Assembly: GCA_020435865.1 (NCBI GenBank)
Contig: JAGQYZ010000110.1
Span: 1-7,653, forward strand
Source of the DNA: Aequorivita sp.
GTDB lineage: Bacteria > Bacteroidota > Bacteroidia > Flavobacteriales > Flavobacteriaceae
Length of the DNA: 7,653 nt
Direction of reading: 5' to 3'
Both the position numbers and the translations under genes were made by a program. The notes below the pieces were generated by a model. The model saw nothing but the letters and a program-made list of their open reading frames with translations, searched no databases and had not been told where the DNA came from. Positions 1-6,708 of the stretch are shown here, one piece after another; the stretch's first letter is position 1; each line of letters starts with the position of its first letter.

Positions 1-894
1 CCTCAGGATTTTGCGCTTTGGAAAAAAGCCGAACCTCAGCACATTATGCGCTGGCCATCGCCTTGGAGCGAAGGTTTTCCTGGCTGGCACCTGGAATGTA
101 CAGCAATGAGTACAAAATATTTGGGCAATAATTTTGATATTCACGGCGGTGGAATGGATCTTAAGTTTCCACATCACGAATGCGAAATTGCACAGGCTGA
201 AGCTTGTAACCACACTTCGCCAGTAAACTATTGGATGCATGCAAATATGCTTACGCTGAACGGTAAAAAAATGTCCAAGTCCACAGGAAACTATGTACTT
301 CCTAATGAAATGTTTTCTGGGGAAAATGATATATTGAGCAAACCCTTCTCTCCTACTGTGACCAAGTTTTTTATGTACCAAGCACACTACCGAAGCATAC
401 TCGATTTCAGTAGCGAAGCCTTGGAAGCTTCGGAAAAAGGGTTTAATCGCTTAATGGATGCACATAGAATATTGAACGAAATAGCTACTTCAGAAAAAAG
501 CAGCCTTGACATTGAAAGCTGGCGAAATGCTTGTTATGATGCTATGAATGACGATTTCAATAGCCCAATTTTGATTGCGCATCTTTTTGAAGCAGTAAAG
601 TATATAAATTCCTTAAAGGAAGAAAAAGAAACCATTTCAGCAAAAGATTTGGAATTGCTGAAGCAAACCATGGACGATTTTCTTTTTGATGTTTTGGGAT
701 TGGAAGACAGCGTTTCAGAAAATTCACAAGATGGTGAAAAACTTTCAGCTGCTGTAGAACTTCTTATCCAATTGAGAAACCAAGCCCGTGCAAATAAAGA
801 TTTCGCAATGAGCGATAAAATTCGCGATGAACTTTCAGCAAAAGGAATTCAACTGAAAGACGGGAAAGAAGGAACTACTTTTTCTTTAAATTAA
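1..894 (+). CDS. cysS: Cysteinyl-tRNA synthetase, C-terminal part (5' end outside window)
   Basis: This class I aminoacyl-tRNA synthetase charges tRNA-Cys with cysteine in the cytoplasm. The frame is open from base 1, so the 297 residues seen are a C-terminal fragment; the ATG at 46 is internal. Visible hallmarks are the WHLEC segment (Cys33 of the fragment) and FPHHECE (His58, Glu62), spaced exactly as the zinc ligands Cys209, His234 and Glu238 of the E. coli enzyme. The ATP-binding signature KMSKS is at fragment residues 90-94. By this alignment about 176 N-terminal residues, including the HIGH motif, lie upstream. The rest is the helical DALR-type anticodon-binding region, ending with the typical [17 protein letters not shown] segment at about residues 265-280. 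The stop is TAA at 892-894, 7 bases before yidD. Nothing seems broken; truncation is only due to the window edge. Confidence 0.97.
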   Translation, partial: PQDFALWKKAEPQHIMRWPSPWSEGFPGWHLECTAMSTKYLGNNFDIHGGGMDLKFPHHECEIAQAEACNHTSPVNYWMHANMLTLNGKKMSKSTGNYVLPNEMFSGENDILSKPFSPTVTKFFMYQAHYRSILDFSSEALEASEKGFNRLMDAHRILNEIATSEKSSLDIESWRNACYDAMNDDFNSPILIAHLFEAVKYINSLKEEKETISAKDLELLKQTMDDFLFDVLGLEDSVSENSQDGEKLSAAVELLIQLRNQARANKDFAMSDKIRDELSAKGIQLKDGKEGTTFSLN

Positions 895-901
895 TTTGTA
901 C

Positions 902-1135
902 GTGAAAAACATACTCACATATCCTTTTGTTTTATTGATAAAAGGATATCAAAATTTTATTTCACCAATATTGCCATCAAGCTGTCGCTACACGCCTACT
1001 TGTTCACATTATGCTATTGAAGCATTACAAACCCACGGTTTGTTGAAAGGCGGGTGGCTTGCCGCAAAACGAATAGCCAGTTGCAACCCTTGGGGCGGTT
1101 CCGGTTACGATCCTGTTCCGCCAAAAAAGAATTAA
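902..1135 (+). CDS. yidD: Membrane protein insertion efficiency factor YidD
   Basis: YidD is a small protein, associated with the inner face of the inner membrane, that helps YidC/Sec insert membrane proteins. The 77 residues cover the whole family: an N-terminal amphipathic/hydrophobic segment (residues 4-24, ending in FISPILP), the signature [16 protein letters not shown] with Cys28 and Cys34, and the C-terminal [13 protein letters not shown] with Cys61. E. coli YidD is slightly longer (85 residues), mostly in its tail. The start chosen is GTG at 902, giving MKNILTYPF, which fits the family N-terminus; a TTG at 896 in the same frame would add two residues. No Shine-Dalgarno sequence is seen, as usual in Bacteroidota. 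The gene begins 7 bases after the cysS stop, so it is probably co-transcribed and perhaps translationally coupled with cysS. Confidence 0.95.
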   Translation: MKNILTYPFVLLIKGYQNFISPILPSSCRYTPTCSHYAIEALQTHGLLKGGWLAAKRIASCNPWGGSGYDPVPPKKN

Positions 1136-1198
1136 AATTATGTTCCGCAATACTTTTCTGCTTTTACTATCTTTACGCTGCTCAATAAAAACCCCGTT

Positions 1199-2128
1199 AT
1201 GCACTATTTAAGTTTTACCTGGAACCCTTCAGAAGGGATTGATCTTGGCTTTTTTATGATCCGTTATTACAGCCTGATGTTTGTTGTGGCATTCACGCTG
1301 GGTTGGATACTTACTAAAAAGATTTACGAAAGAGAAGGGCAATCACAGGAAAAACTAGACAGCCTTTTTATCTATATGGTAGTTGCCACATTGATTGGCG
1401 CACGTCTGGGACATGTTATTTTTTACCAACCTGAACTTTTTGTACAAGATCCACTTTCGGTTTTTCTACCAATACAAACAGTTCCCGAATTTGAATTCAC
1501 AGGCTTCCAAGGTTTGGCAAGCCACGGAGCCGCAATTGCTATTTTGATTGCAATGTATTTTTATTCGAAAAATGTTATCAAAAAACCATTCCTTTGGATA
1601 ATGGATCGCGTTGTTATTGCCGTGGCCTGTGGCGGAATTTTTGTGAGAATCGGGAATTTTATGAATTCTGAAATCATCGGGAAACCTTCTGGAGATTTTC
1701 CGCTTGGCGTTCGTTTTGTACACGAAGGAATCAGAAAACAAGAAGCAGTTCAGGCAACGGGAATTCAAAACCCGAGTAAGGCTTATGATGCAATTGTACA
1801 TAATCCACAGTTTTCAGAATTGTTGAACTCCGTTCCCTTTCGCCATCCAGCCCAGCTTTATGAAGCAGCTGGATATGTAATTGTGTTTTTGGTTTGCTGG
1901 TATCTGTATTGGAAAACAGAGCGTAGAAAACAGATTGGATATATTTTTGGAGTGTTTTTAATTCTTCTTTTTATGGTCCGTTTTTTGGTGGAATATGTAA
2001 AAGCAAGTCAAGGCGGATTTGAGTCAGCACTCGGTTTACTTTCAACGGGACAATGGCTTAGTATTCCTTTTATACTTGCAGGATTATATATTATGTGGAA
2101 AGCTTCAAAAAAGACAATTACTGAATAA
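1199..2128 (+). CDS. lgt: Phosphatidylglycerol-prolipoprotein diacylglyceryl transferase
   Basis: Lgt is an integral inner-membrane enzyme that moves a diacylglyceryl group from phosphatidylglycerol to the lipobox cysteine of prolipoproteins, the first step of lipoprotein maturation. The 309-residue product is full length for the family, with about seven membrane segments. Recognisable motifs, in order, are IRYYSLMF (21-28), ARLGHVIFY (68-76), LASHG with the conserved His109, the Lgt signature around RIGNFMNSEIIGKP (150-163, Arg150 and Asn153), RHPAQLYE (215-222, Glu222), and RFLVEY (261-266, Arg261 and Glu265). The start is ATG at 1199, and MHYLSFTWNPSEGIDLGFF looks like a normal Bacteroidota Lgt N-terminus. 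It lies 63 bases after yidD and 63 bases before the DUF192 lipoprotein, itself a probable substrate. No convincing separate promoter is seen, so it is probably transcribed with cysS and yidD. Confidence 0.97.
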   Translation: MHYLSFTWNPSEGIDLGFFMIRYYSLMFVVAFTLGWILTKKIYEREGQSQEKLDSLFIYMVVATLIGARLGHVIFYQPELFVQDPLSVFLPIQTVPEFEFTGFQGLASHGAAIAILIAMYFYSKNVIKKPFLWIMDRVVIAVACGGIFVRIGNFMNSEIIGKPSGDFPLGVRFVHEGIRKQEAVQATGIQNPSKAYDAIVHNPQFSELLNSVPFRHPAQLYEAAGYVIVFLVCWYLYWKTERRKQIGYIFGVFLILLFMVRFLVEYVKASQGGFESALGLLSTGQWLSIPFILAGLYIMWKASKKTITE

Positions 2129-2191
2129 AAAATAACCACAAATAGTAATTAATAATTATTGATGTATTCGTGGGCTTTAATATTTCTTTAA

Positions 2192-2689
2192 ATGAAAAAA
2201 ATACTTATTTCCGCTGCAATTGTAGCTTCACTTTTTTCACTTTACAATTGTAAGAATACCTCAAATTCAGAAAGCAAAAACCTTACTAAAGAAATCACTT
2301 TTACTAAAGAGGGTGAGCTTTCTATATTAAAAGCTAAAAATGATTCACTCATTGCAAAACTCGATATTGAAATTGCCGATGATGAATACACAACCCAAAC
2401 TGGATTAATGTACAGACATTCCATGGCCAAAAATCAAGGAATGCTTTTTGTTTTTAATGATTCGCGTCAGCGATCTTTTTATATGAAGAATACGGAAATA
2501 CCATTGGACATTATCTATATTAATTCTGAAAAGAAAATTGTAAGCATCCAAAAAAACGCAAAACCTTTTGATGAAACCTCATTGCCTTCTGAAGGTGCTA
2601 CAGAATATGTTTTGGAAGTGAATGCTGGACTTTCTGATAAATGGAAGCTTGAAAAAGGGGACAAAATAGAATTTACAATTCTCGATTAA
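2192..2689 (+). CDS. DUF192 family lipoprotein
   Basis: The product has 165 residues. Residues 1-19 form a signal sequence (basic MKK, then a hydrophobic stretch), with Cys20 in a loose lipobox (LYNC), so it is probably lipid-anchored by Lgt and faces the periplasm. There is no acidic run right after Cys20, which argues against export to the cell surface. Residues 55-163 match the DUF192 family: GLMYRHSMAKNQGMLFVF (71-88), SFYMKNTEIPLDIIYIN (95-111), a VSIQKNAKPF strand, and EYVLEVNAG (138-146). DUF192 proteins are small beta-barrel-like domains of unknown function. The ATG at 2192 is the only sensible start because it supplies the signal sequence. The gene follows lgt by 63 bases and ends about 43 bases before a strong hairpin terminator. 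The family is sure; the biochemical role is not known. Confidence 0.93.
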   Translation: MKKILISAAIVASLFSLYNCKNTSNSESKNLTKEITFTKEGELSILKAKNDSLIAKLDIEIADDEYTTQTGLMYRHSMAKNQGMLFVFNDSRQRSFYMKNTEIPLDIIYINSEKKIVSIQKNAKPFDETSLPSEGATEYVLEVNAGLSDKWKLEKGDKIEFTILD

Positions 2690-2732
2690 CGACTTTAGAT
2701 TAAAAATACAATTCCAAAAAAAATTATAAAAC

Positions 2733-2767
2733 AAAAAGACCTTTCCAAATTGGAAAGGTCTTTTTTT
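2733..2767. terminator. Bidirectional rho-independent terminator between the DUF192 gene and secDF
   Basis: A near-perfect inverted repeat pairs 2733-2748 with 2750-2765 around a single central base; the GC-containing core is GACCTTTCC / GGAAAGGTC. The outer pairs are an A-run on the left and a T-run on the right (2761-2767), so either strand gives a hairpin followed by uridines. It sits 43 bases after the DUF192 stop and 19 bases after the secDF stop, between convergent genes, and probably ends both transcripts. Confidence 0.9.
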
Positions 2768-2786
2768 ATTGTTTAGATAGAAAAAG

Positions 2787-5700
2787 CTATGCTTCTAAAG
2801 CAGCTTCTTCGTCTTCTTTTTTATCAATCAAATCCTCAATTTTCTTACGTTTCACGGTATCATACATAATTGGTGTTGCAATAAACAACGATGAATATGT
2901 ACCTACTACAATACCTACGATAATTGCGAATAATAGACCTCTAATGGATTCTGCACCCAAAAAGAACATACACAACAACACGATAAGTGTTGTGAACGAG
3001 GTGTTCAAAGTTCTTCCTAAAGTACTACTCAATGCCACATCAATAATTCGGTTCATCTTCCAGCTTGGATGTTCACCGAAATATTCTCGAATACGGTCAA
3101 ATACAATTACCGTATCATTTAGTGAGTAACCAATCACCGTAAGTATCGCTGCAATAAAAGCTTGGTCAATTTCCATACTGAAAGGCATAAACCTATAGGT
3201 AAGGGAGAAAACCCCAAGTACGATCAAAACGTCATGGAATACCGCCAAAACGGCTCCCAAACTAAACTGCCATCTTCTAAAGCGCAAAAGAATATAAAGG
3301 AAAACCACAACCAACGAACCGAATACGGCCCAGAAAGAGTCTTTCTTAATATCATCTGCAATGGTAGGGCTCACTTTGTAGTACTCCATTCTACCAATAG
3401 TTTTCCCGTCTTGATCTCCAACAAAGTCTTCATAGGTCATATTTGCTGGCATTTCTTTTTTAACAGTTTCAAAAAGCATGTGCTCTATTTCTTCATCCAC
3501 TTCGGTTCCGGTTTCGTCAACCTTATATTTGGTTGTAATCTTCAACTGGTTATCACCACCATATGTTTTTGCCTCGGCACTTCCAAAGGTTTTTATAAGA
3601 TCGTTTTGAATTTCTTGTGAATTCACATCTTTTGCAAAACGAACGGTATAGGTTCTACCTCCAACAAAGTCAACACCTTGGTTAAGACCAAGGGTGAAAA
3701 GTGAAATAACACTTATCAAAATCATAATTCCTGAAATCACGTAAGCAATCTTACGTTTTCTCAAGAATTGAATATTTACGTTTTTGAATAGGTTCTTGGT
3801 GAAAGGTGTAGAACAAGGCAGTGATTTACCATTTTTTGTATAGCTATCAATAAACAATCTGGTAATGAAGATTGCCGTAAACAAGGAAGTGGCAATACCT
3901 ATCAATAAAGTAGTTGCAAAACCTTGGATTGGTCCAGTCCCGAAAACCAAAAGAATCAAACCAGTAAGACCGGTAGTAATGTTCGCGTCAAGAATGGAAG
4001 ACAACGCATTATTGAAACCATCTTTAATAGCATCTTTCTGCGCCTTGCCTTTTGCAAGCTCTTCTTTTATCCTTTCAAAAATAAGTACGTTCGCATCCAC
4101 AGACATCCCCACGGTCAAAACAATACCTGCAATACCAGGCAATGTAAGTACAGCGCCAAGCCCAGCTAAGATACCGAAGATAAACAGAATGTTTACAATC
4201 AAAGCAACATCAGCAAAAGCACCAGCTTTTCCATAATAACCAATCATCCATAAAAGGACAATTACAAGAGCAATAACGAAAGACATTATTCCACTATCAA
4301 TAGCTTCGTGACCCAATGTTGGCCCAACAACTTCCCCTTGGATAATCTCAGCAGAAGCTGGCAACTTACCAGCGCGCAATACGTTTGCCAAATCTTGCCC
4401 TTGTGGCACGGTAAAGTTTCCAGATATTTGGCTTCGTCCCCCAGCAATTGGACCTGAAGTTACTCCGGGTGCAGAATACACAATATCATCAAGAACAATA
4501 GCAATCTGGCTTTGGTTTTGGTAAGCATCACCTGTCATTTGTTCCCAAACTTTGGCTCCTTGACCGTTCATTTGCATGGAAACGACTACGCGGCTTAAGT
4601 TATCATATTCCTGTCTTGCATCAACAACAACGCTTCCTCCAAGTGGTGGAACATTATCTCTGTTTCCTCGCAATGCATAAAGCGCAGTAGTTTCCTCGCC
4701 GTTCAATTGTGCATTAGCCTCTGGCAAGCCCCAAACAAATTTTGCATAACGCATATCGTTAGGTAACAATGATTTTATTTGCGGATTGCGCAAGTAGCTA
4801 TCAATAGCCGAAGTATCTTTTAATCTGAAAGTAGCAATAACAGGCCCTCCTTGATTACCCAAAGAAACCATTTTAGAAAGTATTGGGTTCGCTTTAGAGT
4901 CATCGGCAAGTGAATCTTTTACATCCTGCCCCCCCAAAAGTTTACTTACGTCGTCATCTTCTTTTTTGATTGAATCAACAACAGTTTTTGCTGTGTCAGC
5001 AGTTTTTGTTGTTTCAGTTTCAGATGATGATTTCGCCATTGCAATTTCACCAGCTTTAGTATCAGCAGCTTGCAGGAAGCTTGCCATTTCATCAAATTTA
5101 TATACGTCCCAGAATTCAAGTTGAGCGGTACTTTGAAGTAGTTTCTTTACCCTATCCACATCTTTAGCTCCTGGAAGTTCTACAAGAATTCTTGCAGATT
5201 TCCCTAAACGTTGAATGTTTGGTTGGGTTACCCCAAATTTGTCAATACGCTTTCTTAAAACCTCAAAAGCAGAAGTAATTGATTCATCAATTTTCTTTTC
5301 GATAACTGGTTTTACCTGTGCATTGGTCATTCCAGGATTGATAACATCTTCAAGGTTTTTATTGAAGAAAATATCTGGTGAGGCAAGATTATTTTCGCCA
5401 GGAAGTTCTTCAAAAGCTTTAAAAAATAAATCCAAGTAAGTATCTTGGCTATCCTTTTGAAGATCTGTAGCTTTTTGCAATGCTTGGTTAAAGGCTGGAT
5501 CTTTTGTGTTATTCGCAAGACCTTTCAAGATGTCCTTCACAGAAACCTCAAGAATCACGTTAATACCACCTTTAAGGTCAAGACCTTTGTTCAATTCCTT
5601 TTCCTTAGCGGTATTGTAATCTATCCCCAAGAAAACTGGCTGGGTACCGACAGAATCAAGGTAACGAGCTTCTGCGTTGTCCCGCTCGTGTGGTTCATTT

Positions 5701-5834
5701 TCAGAAAATTTGCTATTGGCAAACTCCTTTGCACTATCCTCTACTTTGTTCGCTACATAAGTGAAAGAGAGCTGATAAATACTTACCAATCCAAAAAGGA
5801 TGGCAAATATGGTAATTAATCCTTTGTTTTGCAT
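2787..5834 (-). CDS. secDF: Fused protein translocase subunit SecDF
   Basis: SecDF is an inner-membrane RND-type protein that uses the proton-motive force to complete Sec export of proteins into the periplasm. The start chosen is ATG at 5834 (MQNKGLITIF), giving 1,015 residues; the open frame runs further to 5885 but crosses the promoter. The SecD half has TM1 (about 6-27), LDLKGGINVILEV (85-97), the P1 region (FGVTQPNIQ, 200-208; ARILVELPG, 214-222), a Ser/Thr/Asp/Lys-rich insert (about 260-318), the P1 head through about 505, and TMs including VGMSVDANVLIFERIKEEL (575-593). The SecF half starts near 690: GVDFVGG (720-726), then YSLNDTVIVFDRIREYF (903-919) and GRTLNTS (940-946). Asp580, Asp906 and Arg941 match the proton-path residues of Thermus SecDF (Asp340, Asp637, Arg671). 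The 24-residue tail is highly charged. Fusion and length are usual for Bacteroidota. Confidence 0.97.
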   Translation of the reverse strand: MQNKGLITIFAILFGLVSIYQLSFTYVANKVEDSAKEFANSKFSENEPHERDNAEARYLDSVGTQPVFLGIDYNTAKEKELNKGLDLKGGINVILEVSVKDILKGLANNTKDPAFNQALQKATDLQKDSQDTYLDLFFKAFEELPGENNLASPDIFFNKNLEDVINPGMTNAQVKPVIEKKIDESITSAFEVLRKRIDKFGVTQPNIQRLGKSARILVELPGAKDVDRVKKLLQSTAQLEFWDVYKFDEMASFLQAADTKAGEIAMAKSSSETETTKTADTAKTVVDSIKKEDDDVSKLLGGQDVKDSLADDSKANPILSKMVSLGNQGGPVIATFRLKDTSAIDSYLRNPQIKSLLPNDMRYAKFVWGLPEANAQLNGEETTALYALRGNRDNVPPLGGSVVVDARQEYDNLSRVVVSMQMNGQGAKVWEQMTGDAYQNQSQIAIVLDDIVYSAPGVTSGPIAGGRSQISGNFTVPQGQDLANVLRAGKLPASAEIIQGEVVGPTLGHEAIDSGIMSFVIALVIVLLWMIGYYGKAGAFADVALIVNILFIFGILAGLGAVLTLPGIAGIVLTVGMSVDANVLIFERIKEELAKGKAQKDAIKDGFNNALSSILDANITTGLTGLILLVFGTGPIQGFATTLLIGIATSLFTAIFITRLFIDSYTKNGKSLPCSTPFTKNLFKNVNIQFLRKRKIAYVISGIMILISVISLFTLGLNQGVDFVGGRTYTVRFAKDVNSQEIQNDLIKTFGSAEAKTYGGDNQLKITTKYKVDETGTEVDEEIEHMLFETVKKEMPANMTYEDFVGDQDGKTIGRMEYYKVSPTIADDIKKDSFWAVFGSLVVVFLYILLRFRRWQFSLGAVLAVFHDVLIVLGVFSLTYRFMPFSMEIDQAFIAAILTVIGYSLNDTVIVFDRIREYFGEHPSWKMNRIIDVALSSTLGRTLNTSFTTLIVLLCMFFLGAESIRGLLFAIIVGIVVGTYSSLFIATPIMYDTVKRKKIEDLIDKKEDEEAALEA

Positions 5835-5882
5835 GTGTATATTCTTTTGGTCAGATTTTTTTATCCCTAAATTTCGGGAGCG

Positions 5883-5913
5883 CAAATATATGATTTGCTG
5901 TTATATCTGACAA
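5883..5913 (-). promoter_or_regulatory. Bacteroidota-type promoter of secDF
   Basis: Read on the minus strand, TTG (5913-5911) is followed after exactly 20 bases by TATATTTG (5890-5883). This fits the Bacteroidota sigma-70 consensus of a -33 TTTG/TTG and a -7 TAnnTTTG separated by about 19-21 bases. Transcription should begin a few bases after 5883, leaving about 40-45 bases of leader before the ATG at 5834. The leader has a small TCCC/GGGA inverted repeat at about 5864-5879 but nothing that resembles a known riboswitch. The promoter lies inside the upstream extension of the secDF reading frame and therefore supports the ATG at 5834. Confidence 0.75.
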
Positions 5914-5975
5914 TTATGATTGCTATTTAAAATAAATTTTTGAAGGCTTTTAAATATGTATTATTGAAGCCAATT

Positions 5976-6007
5976 TTTAAAAGTGAAAAGCATTTTATCG
6001 TTTCACT
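5976..6007 (-). terminator. Possible weak terminator after the 204-residue gene
   Basis: The 7-base repeats AGTGAAA (5982-5988) and TTTCACT (6001-6007) can pair around a 12-base loop, 18 bases past the stop of the upstream minus-strand gene. On the minus strand the stem is followed by only three T residues and then A-rich sequence. The stem is AT-rich and the loop long, so termination may be partial and some readthrough into secDF is possible. Confidence 0.4.
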
Positions 6008-6024
6008 CTTTTACTGAAGAAATT

Positions 6025-6639
6025 TTAAGACAATGGACCAGCCCGTACCTCTGGTATTTTATGTGAAGTTGTATCAATTAATAAAGAAACATTGCGATAG
6101 TTTTTATACGCAACATATTCAAAATTTTGCTTTAAACTGAAATTAGAATCGCCTGCGGCGAGAGAAACAATCTGATTTAAATATTGATCTTTTACAGACT
6201 TTAATGCAACTGGCAAACCATGAAGACCAAGGTCTGATCCATAATCCTTTTGGATTTTGATTACATCTAGTTTATAGGTATTGGAATCAGTACTGAAAGG
6301 AATTTTGGAAGAATTATCCTTTTCATTAAAAGCTGTATCGTCAAGTTGAAGTTTGTTCTGTTTATAAAACAAATTCTTTATTACGGCAACATCAATGGTA
6401 CTGTAGTAAGTAACTTTTAGTTTACCATCCAGCAGTTCTGATACTTGAACATCAGCAACGCCAATTGCTTTTAATTGGTTTGTTATTTTTGAAACGGCAA
6501 GTTGTGCTTCATCACTGCTTACAGAATTGGTATCAAACTGAATAACAATTTCCTGATTGGGTAGCGTTGATTGTTCCTTGCTTATTCCAAAAAAAGCAAG
6601 GACAATTATAATTACAGGAATATACCATTTCCAGTTCAC
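6025..6639 (-). CDS. Membrane-anchored protein of unknown function (204 aa) upstream of secDF
   Basis: I do not recognise a named family. With GTG at 6639 as start the product has 204 residues (MNWKWYIPVIII...). Residues 5-19 form one hydrophobic helix that could anchor it in the inner membrane with the rest in the periplasm; no lipobox cysteine is present, and there is no cysteine at all. Residues 42-100 predict alternating helix and strands, with AIGVADVQVS (58-67), KLKVTYYSTIDVAVIKNLF (73-91) and NKLQLDD (95-101). This order resembles part of the SecD P1 region encoded in the next gene. The C-terminus is HKIPEVRAGPLS. Upstream extension of the frame to 6702 would cross a strong terminator and is not credible, and no ATG lies further inside. 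The gene is in line with secDF, 190 bases before its start. Real gene: likely; function: unknown. Confidence 0.8.
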   Translation of the reverse strand: MNWKWYIPVIIIVLAFFGISKEQSTLPNQEIVIQFDTNSVSSDEAQLAVSKITNQLKAIGVADVQVSELLDGKLKVTYYSTIDVAVIKNLFYKQNKLQLDDTAFNEKDNSSKIPFSTDSNTYKLDVIKIQKDYGSDLGLHGLPVALKSVKDQYLNQIVSLAAGDSNFSLKQNFEYVAYKNYRNVSLLIDTTSHKIPEVRAGPLS

Positions 6640-6643
6640 GTGC

Positions 6644-6651
6644 CAAATATA
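6644..6651 (-). promoter_or_regulatory. Possible -7 promoter element of the 204-residue gene
   Basis: TATATTTG on the minus strand matches the Bacteroidota -7 consensus TAnnTTTG and is identical to the element in front of secDF. It directly abuts the T-run of the upstream terminator and lies 4 bases before the GTG start. Transcription would then begin at or next to the start codon, giving a leaderless or almost leaderless message. No TTG is found 19-21 bases upstream, where the terminator stem lies, so the promoter is tentative. Confidence 0.4.
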
Positions 6652-6683
6652 AAAAAATAAAGACTGTATCGCTACAGTCTTTA
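6651..6683 (-). terminator. Rho-independent terminator of the receptor-lipoprotein unit
   Basis: A perfect 11-bp inverted repeat (6658-6668 with 6673-6683, arm AAAGACTGTA plus one pair) encloses a 4-base loop. On the minus strand it is followed at once by seven T residues (6657-6651). It begins 25 bases after the stop codon of the lipoprotein gene, as expected for an intrinsic terminator of that transcript. No similar T-run follows the stem directly on the plus strand, so it is assigned to the minus strand. Confidence 0.9.
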
Positions 6684-6708
6684 AACAATATAAAATAAAC
6701 AATTAAAA

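Noticed and set aside
1168..1175. TATCTTTA upstream of lgt as a possible -7 promoter element.
   Set aside because: It lacks the final G of TAnnTTTG, and there is no TTG at the proper distance upstream.
1140..1211. A 23-codon frame between yidD and lgt (MFRNTFLLLLSLRC...), resembling a short signal peptide and overlapping the lgt start out of frame.
   Set aside because: Too short, Arg before the Cys does not fit a lipobox, and there is no independent support. A leader peptide cannot be excluded without comparative data.
1466..1801. A 111-codon minus-strand open frame inside lgt, and a shorter one at 2242-2430 inside the DUF192 gene.
   Set aside because: Both are antisense to genes with full-length, conserved products and have no recognisable protein features.
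3162..3620. A 152-codon open frame on the plus strand opposite secDF, with further ones at 2944-3129, 3865-4236, 3924-4169, 5215-5439 and 5445-5819.
   Set aside because: All lie antisense to a complete, well-matched secDF gene; their translations show no family motif, and they are expected shadows of its codon pattern.
5939..5975. A possible hairpin from GGCTT and AAGCC near 5945-5971.
   Set aside because: Only five pairs with a loop of about 17 bases and no T-run; too weak to call.
6640..6702. N-terminal extension of the 204-residue protein by 21 residues.
   Set aside because: It would put the start inside and upstream of a strong intrinsic terminator, and the added residues look random next to the clean MNWKWYIP membrane start.
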